64,000 bases of DNA. It comes from an uncultured Erysipelotrichaceae bacterium. GTDB taxonomy: Bacteria > Bacillota_I > Bacilli_A > RFN20 > CAG-826. Location: assembly GCA_902787955.1 (NCBI GenBank), contig CADAIJ010000009.1, positions 16,730-80,729 on the forward strand, in the 5' to 3' direction. Positions 43,420 to 50,853 of the stretch are shown one piece after another; positions within the stretch are counted from its first letter, which is position 1; each line of letters begins with the position of its first letter. A program made the translations under genes and the position numbers. The notes under the pieces were generated by a model, which ran no database searches, was not told the DNA's origin, and saw only the letters and a list, made by a program, of their open reading frames with translations.

Positions 43420-44358
43420 TCATTTCTTTTCTAAGATGCGCATTTTCGCGCTTTTACTACGTGGATTAACTTCCATCTCTTCTTCACTAGGAAGAATAAC
43501 TTTATGGGAAATTAATCTAAATTTAGCTTCATCTTCTTCACTAGGAAGAGAATAAACATTATGTCTATTTCCTTCGACTTTAGAGACCTTTAAGAATTCG
43601 TTTTTAACGATTCTATCTTCTAAGGAATGGAAGGAAATTATAACAAATCTTCCTGAAGCATTTAACAAAGTTAAACCTTGTTCAATTGCCTCTTTTAAGG
43701 CACCTAATTCATCGTTAACTTCAATACGAATAGCTTGGAAGATTTGTTTAGCAGGATGTCCCTTCTTTTGAAGTTCTTTTTGAGGCTTACTTTCCTTAAT
43801 GATTTCCACTAAATCGAAGGTGGTTTCAATGGGATTATTTTCGCGATGTTTAACGATATTTTTAGCGATTTGGTAAGAATATTTATCTTCACCATATTCG
43901 CGGAAAACTCTGGTTAATTCGTTAAGTGAATATGAGTTAACTACTTCAAACGCGCTTAATTCTTGTTCTTGATCCATTCTCATATCGAGTCTAGATTCGT
44001 TACGATAAGAGAAACCTCTACTAGCGTCATCAAATTGAGGGGAAGACACTCCTAAATCCATAATGATTCCATCAACTTTATTAACTCCAAGTTTTTGAAG
44101 TTCTTCAGTTAAATTTCTAAAGTCGCTATGGATAAGAGTGAAGTTATTACCTATTTTTTCTAAGACTTCTTGGGATTTATTAATTGCTTCAATGTCTTTA
44201 TCGAAAGCATATAAGTGACCAGACTTATTTAGTTTTGAAAGAATTAAACTAGAGTGGCCACCTCTACCCAAGGTTAAATCAACATATATTCCGTCTTTTT
44301 TTATATTTAAGCCATCAACAGCTTCATTTAATAAAACAGTAACGTGCTCTTTATTCAT
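43420..44358 (-). CDS. rsmH: 16S rRNA (cytosine-N4) methyltransferase RsmH/MraW
   Basis: A protein of 312 aa starting MNKEHVTVLLNEAVDGL. SAM motif VDLTLGRGGHSSLILSKL, the GIIMDLGVSSPQFDDASRGFSYR family block and SFHSLEDRIVKNEF near the end. It methylates C1402 of 16S rRNA. The start overlaps mraZ by 8 bases; the longer reading lies inside mraZ. Confidence 0.97.
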   Translation of the reverse strand: MNKEHVTVLLNEAVDGLNIKKDGIYVDLTLGRGGHSSLILSKLNKSGHLYAFDKDIEAINKSQEVLEKIGNNFTLIHSDFRNLTEELQKLGVNKVDGIIMDLGVSSPQFDDASRGFSYRNESRLDMRMDQEQELSAFEVVNSYSLNELTRVFREYGEDKYSYQIAKNIVKHRENNPIETTFDLVEIIKESKPQKELQKKGHPAKQIFQAIRIEVNDELGALKEAIEQGLTLLNASGRFVIISFHSLEDRIVKNEFLKVSKVEGNRHNVYSLPSEEDEAKFRLISHKVILPSEEEMEVNPRSKSAKMRILEKK

Positions 44359-44776
44359 TAAGTAAAGCCTCGGATTTAGCTTCGAATTCTTTTTCGTTAA
44401 GAGAGTTATATTCGTCCCATTTATCCTTGTTCCAGATTTCAATATGGTCGATAACTCCTACAATAACGATTTCTTTAGAGATGGAATATTTGTTTAAAAG
44501 TTGCGCCGGGATTTGGATTCGATATTGTTTATCAATGTTTAGTTCAAAGACACTAGATAAAGCAATACGAACGATATCACGGTTGTTCTTAGAAGTGTAT
44601 GGGAGAGAAGATAATTTAGCTAAGTAAGAATTGAATTCGGCTTCTTTATAAATGGTTAAAGAACCTTCGTATCCACGAAGAATATAAAGCTTCTCACAGA
44701 GTTCACTTCTAAATTTAGAAGGAAGGACGAGACGGCCTTTATCATCTAGATTATGTTCAAAGGATCCGAAAAACAT
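44351..44776 (-). CDS. mraZ: Transcriptional regulator MraZ
   Basis: A protein of 141 aa with two SpoVT/AbrB-like halves: MFFGSFEHNLDDKGRLVLPSKFR and SSVFELNIDKQYRIQIPAQLLNKY (DxKGR-x-x-P and DKQYRI-x-IP motifs). It binds repeats at its own promoter and controls the division cluster. First gene of that cluster. Three operator repeats lie directly before the ATG. Confidence 0.97.
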   Translation of the reverse strand: MFFGSFEHNLDDKGRLVLPSKFRSELCEKLYILRGYEGSLTIYKEAEFNSYLAKLSSLPYTSKNNRDIVRIALSSVFELNIDKQYRIQIPAQLLNKYSISKEIVIVGVIDHIEIWNKDKWDEYNSLNEKEFEAKSEALLNE

Positions 44777-44777
44777 T

Positions 44778-44802
44778 CCACTTTACTCCACTTTCTCCCA
44801 CA
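44778..44802 (-). promoter_or_regulatory. MraZ operator overlapping the mraZ ribosome site
   Basis: On the minus strand GTGGGAGAAA-GTGGAGTAAA-GTGGAATG: three GTGG repeats 10 bases apart. The last two read AAAGTGG-N3-AAAGTGG, the form reported for mycoplasma MraZ. They include the GGAG ribosome site, so binding could also block translation. Confidence 0.85.
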
Positions 44803-44869
44803 AGGTAGTTATAGTATATGAATTCGTTAATTAGTTTTCTATTAGAAATTTATATAATTTTTGACACTG

Positions 44870-44901
44870 TATGAAAAATAAAAGCCTCATCGATTGATGA
44901 G
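44870..44901 (-). terminator. Terminator of the pheS-pheT-yceD unit
   Basis: Minus-strand CTCATC-AATC-GATGAG followed by GCTTTTATTTTTC, about 90 bases after the yceD stop. Confidence 0.8.
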
Positions 44902-44991
44902 ACTATTAAGGATAAAACTTAGTTTTATTTTTGTAAGTTTTAGTACACAATTAGTAGTTTTGTGGTAGCACTTCTAAAAGAGTAAAAACTA

Positions 44992-45489
44992 CTAATCTAT
45001 ATCCAAATCTTTGAGTTTATCGAATTTAGAATTACCGTTTTCTTTCTGTTCTAATTCAAATTCATCGGAAGATATAACACGGTAACCATCCCCACTTTCA
45101 GGCTTCTTCGCGTTAGGAGCGATTGGTTTAAGCGGGATAGCGCTTATCACTAAATCATAGATATATTCATCAAGATTTAAGATGTTTCCTTTTAATAAAA
45201 GGATGTCGTCTTCTGCATCGTCTTCATAGAAAGCAAAGTTAAGGTTATCGCTAGCATGTAAAGTAGTGTTAAAAGGTTTTAAAGAATAAGAGCAAATCAA
45301 AGTAACTTTAGCTTTTATTTTTAGATCCAAATTTACAAAGTCTTCATATTTATGCGCAGTAGCAATAACATCGACACTTTCAATGTCATTAAGAGGGAAG
45401 ATAGAAGGATATTTTTCCTTATCTAAAACTACTACTTCTTTTAAAGTAAGTTCTTTTGTATGAGGAATTTTATTAACTTCTAAACGCAT
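44992..45489 (-). CDS. yceD: YceD/DUF177-family protein
   Basis: A protein of 165 aa with the DUF177 layout: an N-terminal beta domain, then VTLICSYSLKPFNTTLHASDNLNFAF and a LDEYIYDLVISAIPLKPIAPNA block. The family is linked to 23S rRNA accumulation and usually precedes rpmF; no rpmF follows here. Of the usual cysteine pair only one remains (LICSYSLKPF). Its start overlaps the pheT stop by one base (TAATG). Confidence 0.88.
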   Translation of the reverse strand: MRLEVNKIPHTKELTLKEVVVLDKEKYPSIFPLNDIESVDVIATAHKYEDFVNLDLKIKAKVTLICSYSLKPFNTTLHASDNLNFAFYEDDAEDDILLLKGNILNLDEYIYDLVISAIPLKPIAPNAKKPESGDGYRVISSDEFELEQKENGNSKFDKLKDLDID

Positions 45490-47879
45490 TATTTTCTTAA
45501 CTCAATTCCAAATTTAGATTCTAACGCTTTGATGATACTTTCTTCTAATGAAGAAACCTCTTCTGCTACTAAAGTCTTTTCAAAGCTAGAATAGGTTAAG
45601 GAGAGGGCTAAAGAATAATAGCCTTCTTTCATATGGCTTCCTTCATAAACATCAAAGACTTCGACGTTTTTAATAAGTTCACGGTTAACTTTATAGATTT
45701 CTTTAATGATTTCTTCTGAGGTAATTCCTTTTTTAACCACTAAAGCGAGGTCATGGTTAACTGGTGGGAACTTAGATAATTCTGACATCTTCTTTTGACC
45801 AGTTTTAATGCTGAATAAAACGTCTAAATCCATTTCAAGAACATAAGCTGGTTCTTTTAAAGAATATCTTTCTAAGGCAAATGGATGAAGTTCACCAAAG
45901 ACGGCGAGAGGTTTATTATCCACTTTCACTAAAGCGGATTTACCTGGGTGAAGATCTTTATTAGTGCTTCTTTCAATTAAGACGCGTTTATTATCGATAC
46001 TATAAAGGTTAAGTAAACCTTCAACGATACCTTTTAAATCATAGAAACTATATGGTTCACTAACAAGTTTACCTCTTCTAAGTTTATTTCCATATAAGAC
46101 AACGCCTAAACGGATATGTTTAACTCCACCTTCACTAAAGATATCACTAACCTCGAAGAAGGAGACGTTATTATTGCCGTGGTTGATATTATAAATAAGA
46201 GCGTTCATTAAGGATGGAAGAACATTAGTTCTAACGTATTCTCTTTCATCAGTTAATGGATTCATTACTTTATAAGGTTCTTCCACTTTAAAGAAGGATA
46301 AATCTTGAGCTTCTTTTTCATCCACTAAAGTGTAGGTTAATTGTTCATCAAGGCCAATACCTCTTAAGTATGAGCGGACAATACGTTTATTGTTAACATT
46401 TGGATCAAGTCCACCAACCGATAACTTAATTTCTGGGAGAGTGGAAACAATCTTATCAAAACCTAAGATACGAATAACTTCTTCGCTTAAATCCGCTTCA
46501 GAATTGATGTCAATTCGATTATCTGGGATTAAGGCAGTGAATTTATCATTATCGAGTTCAGTTACTTTAATAAAGGCTTTTTCAAGGGTTTCTTTAATTA
46601 AAGAATGATCAAAGGATGTACCAAGTCTTTTATTAATATAAGTGCAGGAAGAAGATAAGGTAAGTGGCTTATATTCTTCTTTCAAATAGGTGTTAACACT
46701 AGAGTTTTCTTTGGCTTCACATAAATCTTTTAACAAGGCTAATGTGAGGGACATAACCTCGTTATATTGGTTTGGATTGATTCCTTTAACAAAGCGTTGA
46801 GAGGAATCCGAAACAAGCGCTAAACGAGTGGATGTACGACGAATAGAAGCGAAATTAAAGTTAGCGGCTTCTACGGCAACATTTTTCGTATTTTCATCAA
46901 TCGCACATTCAAGTGAACCCATAACGCCACCTAAGCACATTACTTTAGAGTCAGATGTTATAGTGATATCACCTTTTTGGAGTTTATATGTCTTTTCATC
47001 TAAAGCGACAAAATCACCTTCTAAATCATCTCTTACAATGAGTTCTTTCTTTGGTAATTTATCAAGGTCATACATATGTAATGGCTGACCAGTTAAAAGC
47101 ATAACGTAGTTACCAATATCTACGATATTATTGATGGAACGGATTCCACTAGAACGGAGAGCTTCTTTCATCCAATCTGGTGATTCTTTAACTTTAATAC
47201 CTTTAACCACCATTAAGGAGAATTGAGGACAATTTGGAGTTAAAGAATTAACTTCGATTTCGTTTTTATCTCCTTTAACTTCTTCATATGTATCAAAGTG
47301 AGCTTTACGGTCAAATAATGTTTCAAGTTCTTTAGCAACATTTTTAACACTATATAAGTCACTTCTATTAGCGAGTAATTTTAAGTCTAAGATGACATCA
47401 TCTAACCCTAATAATTCAAGGACGTTTTCATCACCTGGGTTTCCCACTTTAAGTTCTTCAATACCTTTAGTTTGCTCTTCGTTTAAGTATTTAGCGTCTA
47501 CACCAAGTTCGAGTAAGGAACAAAGCATTCCTTCGGAAACATGTCCACGAATGGAGCCACTTTTAATTGTGCCACCTGGAAGGACACAGCCATCCACTGC
47601 CACAATAACTTTTAAGCCTTTACGGACATTAGGCGCACCACAAACGATATGAAGAACACCATATTTAGGACCGGCATTAACAGTAGTTAAGTGAAGATGA
47701 TCGCTATCTGGCATATTTTCACAAGTTAATACTTCACCAACAACGAGTTTAGAACCACTTGCTAAATGAGAAATAGATTCAACTTCAACGCCTGCAAAAG
47801 TAAGTCTATCGGCGATAACTTCTGGAGTTAAACCATCTAAATCAATGTATTTTTTAACTAAATTTAATGATACTTTCAT
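45489..47879 (-). CDS. pheT: Phenylalanine-tRNA ligase beta subunit
   Basis: A protein of 796 aa. N-terminal tRNA-binding domain (about 40-150, VVGEVLTCENMPDSDHLHLTTVNAG), B3/B4 editing domain, B5 DNA-binding-like domain and C-terminal FDX-ACB domain (LSKFPPVNHDLALVVKKGITSEEIIKEIYKV). It forms the heterotetramer with PheS. It lies 14 bases after pheS. Normal length and intact. Confidence 0.98.
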   Translation of the reverse strand: MKVSLNLVKKYIDLDGLTPEVIADRLTFAGVEVESISHLASGSKLVVGEVLTCENMPDSDHLHLTTVNAGPKYGVLHIVCGAPNVRKGLKVIVAVDGCVLPGGTIKSGSIRGHVSEGMLCSLLELGVDAKYLNEEQTKGIEELKVGNPGDENVLELLGLDDVILDLKLLANRSDLYSVKNVAKELETLFDRKAHFDTYEEVKGDKNEIEVNSLTPNCPQFSLMVVKGIKVKESPDWMKEALRSSGIRSINNIVDIGNYVMLLTGQPLHMYDLDKLPKKELIVRDDLEGDFVALDEKTYKLQKGDITITSDSKVMCLGGVMGSLECAIDENTKNVAVEAANFNFASIRRTSTRLALVSDSSQRFVKGINPNQYNEVMSLTLALLKDLCEAKENSSVNTYLKEEYKPLTLSSSCTYINKRLGTSFDHSLIKETLEKAFIKVTELDNDKFTALIPDNRIDINSEADLSEEVIRILGFDKIVSTLPEIKLSVGGLDPNVNNKRIVRSYLRGIGLDEQLTYTLVDEKEAQDLSFFKVEEPYKVMNPLTDEREYVRTNVLPSLMNALIYNINHGNNNVSFFEVSDIFSEGGVKHIRLGVVLYGNKLRRGKLVSEPYSFYDLKGIVEGLLNLYSIDNKRVLIERSTNKDLHPGKSALVKVDNKPLAVFGELHPFALERYSLKEPAYVLEMDLDVLFSIKTGQKKMSELSKFPPVNHDLALVVKKGITSEEIIKEIYKVNRELIKNVEVFDVYEGSHMKEGYYSLALSLTYSSFEKTLVAEEVSSLEESIIKALESKFGIELRK

Positions 47880-47893
47880 TTTTCTAGACCTCC

Positions 47894-48931
47894 TTATTTG
47901 CGGTTGAATTGTTTAAGGAAACGAGTGTCTCCTTGATATATGCGGCGGATATCATCAATGCCGTAGCGAAGCATAGCAACACGTTCGATACCAACGCCAA
48001 AGGCAAAGCCACTATATTCTTTAGGATCATAACCTGACATTTCAAGAACATGTGGGTGAACCATACCTGCACCAAGGATTTCAATATAACCAGTTCCCTT
48101 ACAGGTTGGGCAGCCTTTTCCGTGGCAATTCATACAAGAAATATCAACTTCAACACTTGGCTCAGTGAATGGGAAATAGGAGCCACGGAATCTAACTTCT
48201 CTTTTTTCACCAAACATTCTTCTTAAGAAGAGTTCGAGAGTTGCTTTTAAGTTTGCTAAGGAAATATTTTTGTCAACGACTAAGCCTTCTACTTGGCCGA
48301 ATTGATGAGAGTGAGTTACATCATCATCATCACGACGGTAGCATTTTCCTGGGCAGATAATTTTAACAGGTTGCCCCTTCTTTTCATCCATAACATGAGC
48401 TTGCGCTGGTGAAGTATGGGTTCTAAGAAGAGTGGTATTTGTAATATAGAAAGAGTCTTGCATCTCTCTAGCTGGATGGTTTGATGGAATATTCATTCTT
48501 TCGAAGTTAAAGTAATCAGTTTCAACATCTGGTCCTTCTTTTACTTCGTAACCCATAGATACAAAGATATCGATAATTTCATCCGTAATAAGATGGAACG
48601 GGTTAATGCCACCCATTTGTTCATTGCTGGCTGGAAGAGTGATATCAATTGATTCACTAGCGAGTTTTTTAGCAATTTCTTCTTCTCTAAGAGATTCTTG
48701 TTTAGCTTTTAAAGCTTCATTAAGTTCATTACGAGCTTTATTCATGGCTTGACCAAAAGCGATTTTGGCGTCTCCAACTAAATCTTTAATATTGCTCATT
48801 AAACCATTAAATGCCGATTTCTTAGATAAAAAAGTATCTGTTACATTTTTGAGTTCTTGGCTAGATTTAGCATTATTGATCTCTTCAAGAATCTTTGTCT
48901 TTAGTTCTGTAATTTTGTCGAGTAATTCCAT
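47894..48931 (-). CDS. pheS: Phenylalanine-tRNA ligase alpha subunit
   Basis: A protein of 345 aa. Class II catalytic core: motif 2 in DSFYITNTTLLRTHTSPAQ, FGQVEGLVVDK, and motif 3 GFAFGVGIERVAMLRYGIDDIR. It activates phenylalanine. It begins MELLDKITELK, as in other PheS. The usual T-box leader is not adjacent: an IS110-family element begins eight bases upstream. Only AAGG remains as ribosome site, where the pre-insertion sequence would have been GGAGG. Transcription now needs read-through across the element or a new start in its left end. Confidence 0.98.
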   Translation of the reverse strand: MELLDKITELKTKILEEINNAKSSQELKNVTDTFLSKKSAFNGLMSNIKDLVGDAKIAFGQAMNKARNELNEALKAKQESLREEEIAKKLASESIDITLPASNEQMGGINPFHLITDEIIDIFVSMGYEVKEGPDVETDYFNFERMNIPSNHPAREMQDSFYITNTTLLRTHTSPAQAHVMDEKKGQPVKIICPGKCYRRDDDDVTHSHQFGQVEGLVVDKNISLANLKATLELFLRRMFGEKREVRFRGSYFPFTEPSVEVDISCMNCHGKGCPTCKGTGYIEILGAGMVHPHVLEMSGYDPKEYSGFAFGVGIERVAMLRYGIDDIRRIYQGDTRFLKQFNRK

Positions 48932-48941
48932 ATTAACCTTG

Positions 48942-48947
48942 TATTAT
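48942..48947 (+). promoter_or_regulatory. -10 half of the predicted circle-junction promoter
   Basis: TATTAT in the left end. If the two ends join at the CT core, TTGTTT in the right end (50491-50496) falls exactly 17 bases upstream. A complete promoter would then exist only in the excised circle, driving bridge RNA and recombinase. Confidence 0.6.
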
Positions 48948-48953
48948 AGAATT

Positions 48954-49196
48954 CGACCAAAGAATTGATTGATCTTCATCTATAATTCCTTTCTTTGGGA
49001 ACCGTGTGAGTTATTCATTTCACAGCAATGATATAATTCACTCATATGCTGTGGATTTGTACCTATACTTTTCTAGCTTAGACTAGTCTTTGGAGGCTCT
49101 TACCACAGCTTTTATTTTTATCGTTAATTAGTTAGTTATCGCTTAGACGATTTATCAAGCACAAGGCTACGAGGAATAAAAGCTAAGGGACCACAG
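48954..49196 (+). ncRNA. Predicted bridge RNA of the IS110-family element
   Basis: Three structural parts are visible. (1) A hairpin CACAGCA-ATGA...TCAT-A-TGCTGTG (49021-49053). (2) A target loop (49055-49102) enclosed by GCTGTGG/CCACAGC, with apical hairpin CTAG-CTTAGA-CTAG (49073-49086) and right guide TTTGGAG (49089-49095), complementary to core plus right target CTCCAAA. (3) A donor loop (49117-49174) enclosed by AGCTTTTATT/AATAAAAGCT, with apical hairpin ATCG-CTTAGA-CGAT (49138-49151), left guide TAGTTAGT (49129-49136, identical to the right end of the element just before the core) and right guide ACAAG (49161-49165, complementary to core plus left end CTTGT). The left target guide matches only weakly. 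Exact RNA ends unknown. Confidence 0.72.
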
Positions 49197-49220
49197 TATT
49201 AACGAAGGAGGTGAAACTAT

Positions 49221-50396
49221 ATGTTTTACATGGGCATTGACATTGCCAAATTCAAACATGACTTCTGCATCATAAACGGTGATACAGGAGAGGTAATCGT
49301 ACCTCCACGAACGATTACCAATGATAAGGAAGGATTCCAAGAGATGCTTGAGGTTCTAACCAATCTTCATTGTTCCCAAAAAATAAAGATAGGTTTAGAA
49401 GCTACAGGACATTATGGAACGCTTATTAAGGCATTCCTTACCAGCAACGGATACAAGTTCATAGAACTTAATCCACTTCAAGTGAGTAGATTCCATTCAC
49501 AAACCTCACTTAGAAGAACCAAGACCGACAAGATTGATTGTCAAGTGATTGCTAGGTATTTAATGGCTATCGCTACTAAGACCTACCAACCACAAGTATA
49601 TCATCTTGAGGCATTAAAGAGTTTAACTAGATTAAGAGAAACTCTTGTTAATCAACGTTCGAGATGCTTGGTTAAGTTAACGAACGTTTTGGACATCACT
49701 TTCCCAGAATTTAAGAAGTTTTTTACAGCTAAACTTCGTTCCGAGACAGCTTTGTTCATTATTAGGAAGTATAAGACTCCTTCTAGAATCGCTAGATGGA
49801 CCGATGAAGATATCGCGCTTGTCCATAATGTTTCTAGGAAGTTTTCTACTTCCAAACTATTGGAGATTAAGCAATCAGCAATAGATTCAATTGGTATTGC
49901 ACCTAAATATTTATTAGATGAAATCCCATCTATACTTAACGTCTACGAAACTGTAAACGAAGAAGTATCTAAATTAGAACAGAGGATTAAATCAATTATT
50001 TACGAAGTAAATCCTCCATCATTATCTATTCCAGGAATGGGACCGATTAGCTTAGCCACTATTCTAGGAGAATTTGGAGATCTCTCTAGGTTTCCAAGTG
50101 CTGAACAATGTATCGCTTACGCTGGAGTAGATGTTGGTATATCTCAATCAGGCACTAAATGTCATCGAGGTAGGATGGTCAAACGTGGATCATCTCACTT
50201 GAGATATGCTTTAATGAATGTTGCCCGAACCGTCTGTATCCACACTCCAACATTTAAGGAATATTGGGCGAAGAAGACAGTAACCGGACATAAGTTCTTA
50301 CGAGTCGCTGATAGCCACGCTGCTAAGAAACTTATAAGAGTTATTTATTACCTCGAGACACATAATACTAAGTACGATCCATCTCGCTGTAAGTAG
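49221..50396 (+). CDS. IS110-family recombinase (DEDD + serine domains)
   Basis: A protein of 391 aa. The N-terminal RuvC-like DEDD domain has Asp6 in MGIDIAK, Glu in KIGLEATGHYG and the Asp pair in KTDKIDCQVIARYL. A coiled-coil linker is followed by the C-terminal Tnp domain (LSIPGMGPISLATILGEFGDLSRFPSAEQCIAYAGVDVGISQSGTKCHRGRMVKRGSSHLRYAL) with the serine used for strand exchange. It appears intact. Known members recombine under guidance of a bridge RNA from the non-coding end. AAGGAGG precedes the ATG. It runs opposite to pheST. Confidence 0.96.
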   Translation: MFYMGIDIAKFKHDFCIINGDTGEVIVPPRTITNDKEGFQEMLEVLTNLHCSQKIKIGLEATGHYGTLIKAFLTSNGYKFIELNPLQVSRFHSQTSLRRTKTDKIDCQVIARYLMAIATKTYQPQVYHLEALKSLTRLRETLVNQRSRCLVKLTNVLDITFPEFKKFFTAKLRSETALFIIRKYKTPSRIARWTDEDIALVHNVSRKFSTSKLLEIKQSAIDSIGIAPKYLLDEIPSILNVYETVNEEVSKLEQRIKSIIYEVNPPSLSIPGMGPISLATILGEFGDLSRFPSAEQCIAYAGVDVGISQSGTKCHRGRMVKRGSSHLRYALMNVARTVCIHTPTFKEYWAKKTVTGHKFLRVADSHAAKKLIRVIYYLETHNTKYDPSRCK

Positions 50397-50521
50397 GATT
50401 TGACATAGTCAATTTTTTTAAAGCTCACTATGCTGAGTTCTTTTTAGAACGCTTAAATTTTCTAAGGAACAAACATTTGTAAAATTCTTATTGTTTTTTA
50501 ATAGTTAGTCTCCAAAAAATA

Positions 50522-50720
50522 TAAAAAGATGGCCAAGGAGCGAATATATTTCGCGGTGCCATCCTTATTTATCACTTTATTATGTCTTAACGCGACCAAC
50601 GAACCTCATTACAAGGTATGCTCCAAGGTGAATTCACTTCTGATATTAGTTTGTGGGTTCCACTATTCCACATTCCCTATCTAATAGAGCGGAAGTTACT
50701 ACTTCTTTTCAACGCGTCAT
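50522..50720 (-). promoter_or_regulatory. Orphaned T-box leader, Phe-specific (specifier UUC)
   Basis: Minus-strand T-box core AAGGATGGCACCGCG (50549-50563), then a GCGAA-TATA-TTCGC hairpin and a terminator GATGGC...GCCATC with TTTTTAT. The specifier at about 50631-50633 reads UUC (Phe), in the same TTC-ACCTT setting as GTC-GCTT (valS) and ATC-ACTT (ileS). The gene it should control, pheS, is about 1.6 kb away on the same strand beyond the IS110-family element. No same-strand coding region lies between. Confidence 0.9.
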
Positions 50721-50722
50721 TT

Positions 50723-50750
50723 ATTATAACATGTGCGTAAAAACCTTCAA
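50723..50750 (-). promoter_or_regulatory. Promoter of the Phe T-box leader
   Basis: Minus-strand TTGAAG (50745-50750), 16-base spacer, TATAAT (50723-50728). Intact, so the leader should still be transcribed. Confidence 0.72.
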
Positions 50751-50762
50751 TATTAGAGTGAA

Positions 50763-50805
50763 TATTTGGGAAAAATTGTCCCAAAGAGAGGAGTTCCTAT
50801 CTATT
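50763..50805. repeat. Intergenic imperfect palindrome, copy C (half)
   Basis: TTTGGGAAAAATTGTCCCAAA core (50765-50785) plus one GGAGTTCCTAT arm. It lies between the Phe T-box promoter and the lipoprotein terminator. Confidence 0.7.
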
Positions 50806-50807
50806 TC

Positions 50808-50835
50808 AATAAAAAAGTCTCGGCGAACCGAGACT
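50808..50835 (-). terminator. Terminator of the large lipoprotein gene
   Basis: Minus-strand AGTCTCGG-TTCG-CCGAGACT with six T's. Confidence 0.93.
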
Positions 50836-50853
50836 AATAAGAATGATTGTTTC

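Larger units (their letters stand above)
48940..50511 (+). mobile_element. IS110-family insertion sequence
   Basis: About 1572 bp including one CT core. Ends are inferred, not bounded by inverted repeats, as is normal for the family. Left flank ends ATTAAC-CT (48932-48939) and right flank begins CT-CCAAAA (50510 onward). Deleting everything between rebuilds TTTTTTGGAGGTTAATATG on the minus strand, an ideal pheS ribosome site directly after the T-box terminator. Long left non-coding end (about 280 bp) and a shorter right end (about 115 bp) fit the IS110 group, with the bridge RNA before the recombinase gene. Confidence 0.82.

Noticed and set aside
48943..48948. TATAAT on the minus strand as the new pheS promoter
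   Set aside because: It lies only 11 bases before the pheS ATG and has no recognisable -35 at 16-18 bases, so any transcript would start almost at the start codon. It is not listed as a promoter.
48931..50505. Alternative IS boundaries using an AT core (48930/50501)
   Set aside because: AT is also shared at both ends, but it does not rebuild GGAGG, does not match the guides, and shifts the junction promoter spacing. The CT core explains all four.
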